Positions 51,069 to 54,326 of a DNA stretch of 54,326 nucleotides are shown piece after piece; the first letter of the stretch is position 1, and each line of letters opens with the position of its first letter. The translations under genes were made by a program, and so were the position numbers. A model generated the notes under the pieces. It was not told the DNA's origin and did no database searches. It saw only the letters and a program-made list of their open reading frames with translations. The stretch is taken from positions 1 through 54,326 of the forward strand of contig CAYJQF010000002.1 in the NCBI GenBank assembly GCA_964372375.1. Reading direction: 5' to 3'. Source of the stretch: SICV01 sp964372375. Its GTDB lineage: Archaea > Nanobdellota > Nanobdellia > Pacearchaeales > GW2011-AR1.

Positions 51069-52396
51069 ATCTCTACGACCTTCCCATTCTCAAGAATGTG
51101 CACTGATGTATTAAGTTTATAGCCCATTTCCTGAGCAAGCGAGGCGCCAGCAAGGAGCTTTTTAAGGTCGCCGTGAGAAGGAATCACGTGCTCTGGCTTA
51201 GTAAGCTGAATGAGGTCACGCAGGTCTTCTCTGCCACCATGCCCTGAGACATGCACATTGTCAAAAATACGCACTTGTTTTTTCTTGAGGCGCTTTTCAA
51301 GTTCCTGTTTGCTTAACTCATTCACCGGAGTTGGAATTGTCTTTGAAGAGAAAATAACATGATAATCTGCAGATAAACGCAAAGGGAGCTGATTTCTTGA
51401 GAGTCTGTCGAGAATTGAGCCGGGCTCGCCCTGATGACCCGTACAGACAATCAAATAATCTTTCTTATGCTTCTCAATATGCTTCAAGAGACGTTCCATC
51501 TTTTTACGATACGTAATCAATTGAATTTGATGCTTGAAGGGAGCTTTACCGATACGTTCAGCTGCAACCACATATTTCTGCAGACTTCTGCCTAAGAACA
51601 CAACTTTACGATTCAGTTTCCTTCCAAGCTCAGTAATGGTTTTCAAACGAGCGATATGAGAAGAAAAGGTGGTAATAATTATTCCTGCGTTATGATTGTC
51701 TGTGGTGAAGAAGACATCTTCTAAAAGGCCTTTTGCTATCTTCTCCGAAGGTGTTTTACGGTCATCGGGTGCATACAGGCAATCAACAATAAGTGCCTTG
51801 ACGCCTTGCTTGGCAAGTTCTTTGAGCCGCGCATAGTTGGGACGATCACCAAATACGGGTGAATTGTCCAGTTTGTAATCATTTGCATATAGAATGACTC
51901 CTTCCTCGGTATGCACTGCAATTATGGCAGACTCGATAGTTGAATGAGTTATGTTGATAAATTCGACTTTATACTGTTTCTTGCCTTTTACCATAAAGAC
52001 ACCGTTTTGCTTTATGGGGCGGAGAGGATTGGAGATGTGCTGATTCGCATCCTGCATCAATACTTTAAGCACCTCAATCGTATACGAGGTGCCCACGACT
52101 GGTGCATGGTAGCGAGGTGCAAGATACGGCACACCTCCTACGTGATCGAGATGTGCATGAGAGATTAAGAGCGCTCGCACCTTATTCCGTAAGTCATGCT
52201 TATCGAGATACGTATCATCAGGCAGTGCTCCCAGACCACGCATACCCTTTTCAGTAGGAATCTTTTCGCGCTCCGCAACACCTATAATTGCGGGAAGAAA
52301 GAGGCCTGCATCAAATAAGATCACATCTTCTCCAATCTCGAGCGCAGTCATGTTTTTACCAACCTCATTGTAGCCGCCAAGAGCATGGATTCTCAT
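51065..52396 (-). CDS. rnj: Archaeal RNase J (beta-CASP metallo-beta-lactamase)
   Basis: A 443-residue 5'-3' exoribonuclease of the archaeal RNase J group. Metallo-beta-lactamase motifs: SHAHLDHVGG, ITHSTIESA and ANDYKLD; beta-CASP motifs: VVFLGRS, HVSGHGGRED and IPSHGDLKKL. Length is typical. Together with two RNase P proteins in the window it belongs to RNA processing. TTTAAA lies 25.5 bases upstream. It heads a four-gene operon. Confidence 0.92.
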   Translation of the reverse strand: MRIHALGGYNEVGKNMTALEIGEDVILFDAGLFLPAIIGVAEREKIPTEKGMRGLGALPDDTYLDKHDLRNKVRALLISHAHLDHVGGVPYLAPRYHAPVVGTSYTIEVLKVLMQDANQHISNPLRPIKQNGVFMVKGKKQYKVEFINITHSTIESAIIAVHTEEGVILYANDYKLDNSPVFGDRPNYARLKELAKQGVKALIVDCLYAPDDRKTPSEKIAKGLLEDVFFTTDNHNAGIIITTFSSHIARLKTITELGRKLNRKVVFLGRSLQKYVVAAERIGKAPFKHQIQLITYRKKMERLLKHIEKHKKDYLIVCTGHQGEPGSILDRLSRNQLPLRLSADYHVIFSSKTIPTPVNELSKQELEKRLKKKQVRIFDNVHVSGHGGREDLRDLIQLTKPEHVIPSHGDLKKLLAGASLAQEMGYKLNTSVHILENGKVVEI

Positions 52397-52418
52397 AGCA
52401 CTGGTATGAGAAAGCAGT

Positions 52419-52424
52419 TTAAAT
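52419..52424 (-). promoter_or_regulatory. TATA box of the RNase J operon
   Basis: TTTAAA centred 25.5 bases before the ATG at 52396. Confidence 0.55.
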
Positions 52425-52449
52425 AGCTTTTTGGAAAAATTTCACAAAC

Positions 52450-52458
52450 TATATATAA
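52450..52458 (+). promoter_or_regulatory. TATA box of the HtrA-like gene
   Basis: TATATATAA centred 25 bases before the ATG at 52479. Confidence 0.55.
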
Positions 52459-52478
52459 TCAAAAAGGGAACTACTTGC

Positions 52479-53333
52479 ATGAAGAAACACCATCATGTGT
52501 TGTATGCCTGTGTCTTTATTTTACTCGTTTTACAAACCATTTCATTCATCTCGGTAAGTGTAAAAGTAACCCAGTTTACTGCAGAACTTGCAGCAACCAA
52601 AGCGAACTTGACTACTTACTTTGATACCCATCTTGAGGACTATGCAGTACAGACGCAGAACAACTTCAATGAGATTACTAAAAATATACAGAGCTTATCA
52701 GATGCCGTCTCAGAACAAAGTACGACATTTCAACAAGAGCTGAGTTTACTCAAGCTATCTCAGGATGACTTCTCCAGTGTTGCACAAGAAGCAGTGAAAG
52801 GTGTGGCAACCATTAGTACTGATAAATCTATGGGGAGCGGCTTCTTTATTGATGCATCGGGCTATGTTGTCACCAATAACCACGTTATTGATGGTGCACG
52901 AAAAATTTCAGTGCTCACGTATGATAAGAAAACGCTGCCTGCCACGGTTATGGGGGTTGAAGCTACGCGAGATGTTGCTGTGTTGAAGGTGGATGGTACT
53001 TTTACTCCTTTGGCATTGGCTGATTCAGATGCAGTGCCTGTAGGAAGAAAAGTCATTGCTATTGGCAACCCTCTCGGCCTCTCCTTCACTGTTACTGAAG
53101 GTATTATTTCTGCATTGCATAGGAAAGGGCCAAATGGACTTGAAGAGTACCTTCAAACTGATGTCCCTTTAAATCCAGGTAACTCGGGAGGACCACTGAT
53201 CGACAGCTCTGGTAAAGTTGTTGGCATGAATAATTATAAAGCAGGTGAGGCGGAAAACATTGGCTTTGCACTTGAAAGCAATGTATTGAGAAATGCAGTC
53301 AACAGAGCCGTGAATACTACTCTCTTAGCATGA
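52479..53333 (+). CDS. Membrane-anchored HtrA/DegP-like serine protease without PDZ
   Basis: A 284-residue protease. An N-terminal membrane anchor (about 7-27) leads to a helical, coiled-coil-like stretch (30-95) and a trypsin-fold domain with the full triad: H135 in TNNHVIDG, D165 in TRDVAVLK and S236 in NPGNSGGPL. There is no PDZ domain, unlike bacterial DegP. It would face outside and handle damaged exported proteins. The start at 52479 is set by the TATA box 25 bases upstream. The stop overlaps rnp2 (ATGA). Confidence 0.9.
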   Translation: MKKHHHVLYACVFILLVLQTISFISVSVKVTQFTAELAATKANLTTYFDTHLEDYAVQTQNNFNEITKNIQSLSDAVSEQSTTFQQELSLLKLSQDDFSSVAQEAVKGVATISTDKSMGSGFFIDASGYVVTNNHVIDGARKISVLTYDKKTLPATVMGVEATRDVAVLKVDGTFTPLALADSDAVPVGRKVIAIGNPLGLSFTVTEGIISALHRKGPNGLEEYLQTDVPLNPGNSGGPLIDSSGKVVGMNNYKAGEAENIGFALESNVLRNAVNRAVNTTLLA

Positions 53334-53617
53334 AACTAAAAGTCAAAGCAAGTGCGCGTGTGCAGCGGCAATACCTGCTCTTGCAAGCTGCAAGTAAAGA
53401 AGTAGTAGAACAGGCATTGCTTGACTATCTTGGCGTGCTCGGCTGGGCACGTGCTGCTCCGGTATTTATTTCTGAAAAAAGAAGGCACGTTCCCGGCATC
53501 ATCCTCGCAGTGCAGCGGGCTGCGATGCATGACGTGCGCGCTGCCTGTGAATTACATTCCTCTGTTTCTGTTATCCGGATAGCGGGAACTCTTAAAGGAT
53601 TACATAGAAACCTTTAA
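53330..53617 (+). CDS. rnp2: RNase P protein component 2 (Pop5 family)
   Basis: A 95-residue protein with the Pop5 pattern: VKASARVQRQYLLLQ, LLDYLGVLGWARAAPVFI, a GIILAVQRAAMHDVRAAC segment and IRIAGTLKGLHR at the end. It pairs with Rpp30 in the RNase P holoenzyme. Length is slightly short. Overlaps the protease gene by 4 bases, an unusual coupling. Confidence 0.85.
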   Translation: MKLKVKASARVQRQYLLLQAASKEVVEQALLDYLGVLGWARAAPVFISEKRRHVPGIILAVQRAAMHDVRAACELHSSVSVIRIAGTLKGLHRNL

Positions 53618-53641
53618 CTAGATTCTTGCCTCTGAGGAGCA

Positions 53642-54136
53642 ATGAACAAAAAGAAAGCAGGACAACTGGAATTGTCTTTTAGCATGATTTTTTCTATTCT
53701 TATCATTATCGTAACAGTAGCGGTTGCCTTTTATTTTATCCAGAAGTTTCTAACAACGAGTGCCTGTGTAAATGAGAAACTCTTTTACAAAGATCTCCAA
53801 GAGAAGATTGATGCCGTATGGCGGTCTCCCCTTGCACAGCAATATTTTAGCGGAGAATTGTCTAGAAGCATTACCCAGGTCTGCTTTGGTAATGTAAGTG
53901 CTGAGCAAGCGAGAAGCTCTCTTGCGTATGCTGCAGTACGCAGATATGCTAACACTGGAAGTAACTTCTTTCTGTACCCTCCCAATAAAGCGTGTGATGA
54001 AAGCACAGCACATAAACGGCTACTCCACGTGCATGAAGAAGGATTCTTCTGTACTCCTGTGGTAGAAGGAAAGACTACGCTTGGCATAGCAAAAGCAACA
54101 AGCACTGACGCTCTCGTTACTATTACTGAACCATGA
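53642..54136 (+). CDS. Pilin-like membrane-anchored protein A
   Basis: A 164-residue protein with a lysine-rich N-terminus, Gly-Gln (KKKAGQLELSFS) and one membrane helix (about 15-38), as in archaeal class III (type IV pilin-like) precursors or DPANN pseudopilin-like proteins, then an external domain with cysteines at about 42, 86, 120 and 141. Function unknown. The TTTAAC box overlapping the rnp2 stop is about 28 bases upstream. The start of a similar gene overlaps its stop (ATGA). Confidence 0.65.
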   Translation: MNKKKAGQLELSFSMIFSILIIIVTVAVAFYFIQKFLTTSACVNEKLFYKDLQEKIDAVWRSPLAQQYFSGELSRSITQVCFGNVSAEQARSSLAYAAVRRYANTGSNFFLYPPNKACDESTAHKRLLHVHEEGFFCTPVVEGKTTLGIAKATSTDALVTITEP

Positions 54137-54326
54137 ACAAACAAGGGTTTGAATTTAGCTTTGGATGGTTGTTTTCACTATTAGTAGGGGCGGCTATTCT
54201 GTTTCTTGCAGTCTATGGAGTAACCTCGTTGGTGAGAACTGAGCGGATGGTGCAAGATACGTTGAGTGCACGGCAGCTTGAGATTATTCTGCAGCCTTTG
54301 GAAACGCAGAGTTTTGAAGCAGGCAT
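54133..54326 (+). CDS. Pilin-like membrane-anchored protein B, cut by window end
   Basis: Partial: the first 64 residues. It starts MNKQGFEFSFGWLFSLLVG, close in pattern to the gene before it (lysine, Gly, then F/L-E-x-S-F and a membrane helix). Tandem genes of this design suggest subunits of one surface structure. The frame stays open to the last base. Confidence 0.7.
   Translation, partial: MNKQGFEFSFGWLFSLLVGAAILFLAVYGVTSLVRTERMVQDTLSARQLEIILQPLETQSFEAG

Overview
The window comes from an archaeon, most likely a DPANN-type lineage such as Woesearchaeota (the lineage is inference; the domain is well supported). Archaeal markers are RNA polymerase subunit Rpo10, two RNase P proteins (Rpp21/Rpr2 and Pop5 types), prefoldin alpha, archaeal RNase J, an eRF1-type glutamine methyltransferase, oligosaccharyltransferase AglB/STT3, SecF before SecD, a tRNA-Gly with a bulge-helix-bulge intron, and TATA boxes centred about 25-26 nt before start codons, the pattern of leaderless archaeal mRNAs.

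Layout. 0-12.8 kb holds housekeeping genes: an ABC ATPase operon, rpo10, pyrE, a Nudix enzyme, rnp4, a large surface protein with about 40 N-glycosylation sequons, a lone 5S rRNA, an AAA+ ATPase, three tRNAs, secF-secD and small membrane proteins. 12.9-22.4 kb is a co-directed glycan-precursor block: GT-C glycosyltransferase, HAD/sugar nucleotidyltransferase fusion, CofD-like/GT2 fusion, flippase, cytidylyltransferase/PfkB-kinase fusion and an SDR epimerase. 22.5-35.0 kb is a modification block: three radical SAM proteins (one B12-dependent type), a HIT-fold nucleotidyltransferase, a second cytidylyltransferase, a two-gene transketolase lacking the third domain, a class II aldolase, a NodU-type carbamoyltransferase, a GT4 and a methyltransferase. 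35.0-39.6 kb has more glycosyltransferases, one of them cut by a 10-N assembly gap. 39.6-47.3 kb is a six-gene minus-strand operon: aglB, a GPT-type GlcNAc-1-P transferase, a flippase and three GT2 genes. The remainder returns to cell biology: SpoIIM-like protein, prefoldin, Mtq2-like methyltransferase, RNase J, an HtrA-like protease overlapping rnp2, and two tandem pilin-like proteins, the last cut by the window end.

Reading of the whole (inference): the 12.9-47.3 kb island makes, decorates, flips and transfers a lipid-linked glycan. The fused enzymes could carry free or phosphorylated sugars straight to nucleotide-activated donors; transketolase and aldolase suggest an unusual, perhaps higher-carbon or ketose-derived, sugar; carbamoyl, methyl and radical-SAM enzymes could decorate it. 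The sequon-rich surface protein at 3.0-4.9 kb is an obvious candidate acceptor for AglB. The most novel items are the CofD-like/GT2 fusion, the domain-swapped kinase/cytidylyltransferase, the HAD/nucleotidyltransferase fusion, and the transketolase missing its C-terminal domain.

No stretch longer than about 300 bases lacks a gene. The longest gene-poor stretch, around the 5S gene, contains a repeat and competing hairpin described below. No CRISPR array, insertion sequence or integrase was seen.
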